14,115 nucleotides of DNA from an uncultured Corynebacterium sp. Lineage in GTDB: Bacteria > Actinomycetota > Actinomycetes > Mycobacteriales > Mycobacteriaceae. Positions 13,863 to 14,115 of this stretch are shown in pieces. The notes beneath the pieces are model-generated. The model saw only the letters and a program-made list of their open reading frames with translations, made no database searches and was not told the origin of the DNA. The DNA is taken from NCBI RefSeq assembly GCF_946222835.1, contig NZ_CAMIHD010000031.1, forward strand, positions 1 through 14,115, given 5' to 3'. The stretch's first letter is position 1, and every line of letters begins with the position of its first letter. Both the position numbers and the translations under genes were made by a program.

Positions 13863-13935
13863 CTGGCAACTAGCGCATTGGCAACATTTACCTCTCCCAC
13901 CGTAGTCCAGAAAGGGCAGCCGCGTCGGGCCGGTT

Positions 13936-14115
13936 TTAGAGGATGAGTGCGCCTACCCAGCCGGCGATGAGCAGCGGAATATTGAAGTGGATAAAGGTGG
14001 GAATGACCGAGTCGCGGATGTGATCGTGCTGGCCGTCTGCGCCGAGGCCGGCGGTGGGGCCGAGGGTGGAATCGGAGGCGGGAGAGCCGGCGTCGCCAAG
14101 CGCGCCTGCAGTGCC
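13936..14115 (-). CDS. Na+/H+ antiporter family protein, C-terminal 59 residues (partial)
   Basis: Only the 3' end is in the window. The reading frame enters from the right edge and ends in TAA at 13936-13938. The visible part contains GDAGSPASDSTLGPTAGLG, then DHIRDSVIPTFIHFNIPLL and a final hydrophobic span (IAGWVGALIL). This matches my memory of the C-terminus of the YuiF-like Na+/H+ antiporter family, related to NhaC and gluconate permeases: a polar loop with conserved Gly/Ser/Asp, then a last membrane helix. Such proteins exchange cytoplasmic sodium for protons. No terminator is apparent before pgi. Substrate and exact family cannot be settled from this fragment. Confidence 0.7.
   Translation of the reverse strand, partial: GTAGALGDAGSPASDSTLGPTAGLGADGQHDHIRDSVIPTFIHFNIPLLIAGWVGALIL

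Noticed and set aside
13863..13920. Possible -10 boxes for pgi (TACGGT, TAAATG)
   Set aside because: Several TAnnnT-like hexamers occur with no matching -35 or spacing that singles one out, so no promoter is called.

Overview
The window looks like a chromosomal segment of a Corynebacterium or a close relative. This rests on high-GC genes with typical corynebacterial content (a mycoredoxin, a very long actinobacterial Lhr helicase, a paired Nei2 glycosylase) and on TAnnnT boxes placed 6-7 bases before ATG, the usual layout of leaderless actinobacterial genes. From memory, Corynebacterium glutamicum carries mrx1, folA, thyA, cysQ and pgi in the same neighbourhood. The species cannot be named from the sequence.

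Layout. Positions 1-1030 hold two layers of dead insertion sequence. A decayed IS3-family element on the minus strand has nonsense codons in orfA and a frameshift plus nonsense codon in orfB. It abuts a plus-strand fragment resembling the C-terminus of an IS481-type transposase. A tRNA-Arg(CCT) with its own terminator and a probable -10 box follows on the minus strand (1032-1181). Positions 1222-3599 are a compact minus-strand operon, cysQ-thyA-folA-mrx1: a 10-base gap and then two TAATG stop/start overlaps. It covers nucleotide phosphatase, dTMP synthesis, dihydrofolate recycling and a glutaredoxin-like thiol reductase. Only 35 bases separate the cysQ start from the divergent lhr start. Both genes have a TAnnnT box 6-7 bases before ATG, so both are predicted to be leaderless.

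The plus-strand block 3635-9709 is lhr (1599 aa helicase), nei2 (endonuclease VIII-like glycosylase) and a two-repeat YccF membrane protein that has its own leaderless-type promoter. The lhr-nei2 pair is a DNA-repair unit also seen in mycobacteria.

Positions 9819-11974 are an accessory insert of visibly lower GC. Two minus-strand genes overlap by 16 bp: an unrecognised 388 aa protein, and a 334 aa protein whose C-terminal part looks like an Imm51 immunity domain and whose N-terminal part looks Imm26-like. I read this as a probable polymorphic-toxin immunity locus without a visible toxin. A strong terminator (12167-12194) separates it from pgi (12211-13848), the glycolytic glucose-6-phosphate isomerase. 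The window ends inside the 3' end of a Na+/H+ antiporter-family gene.

No CRISPR array, phage gene, origin or clear riboswitch was seen. The most interesting unexplained content is the immunity-like gene pair.
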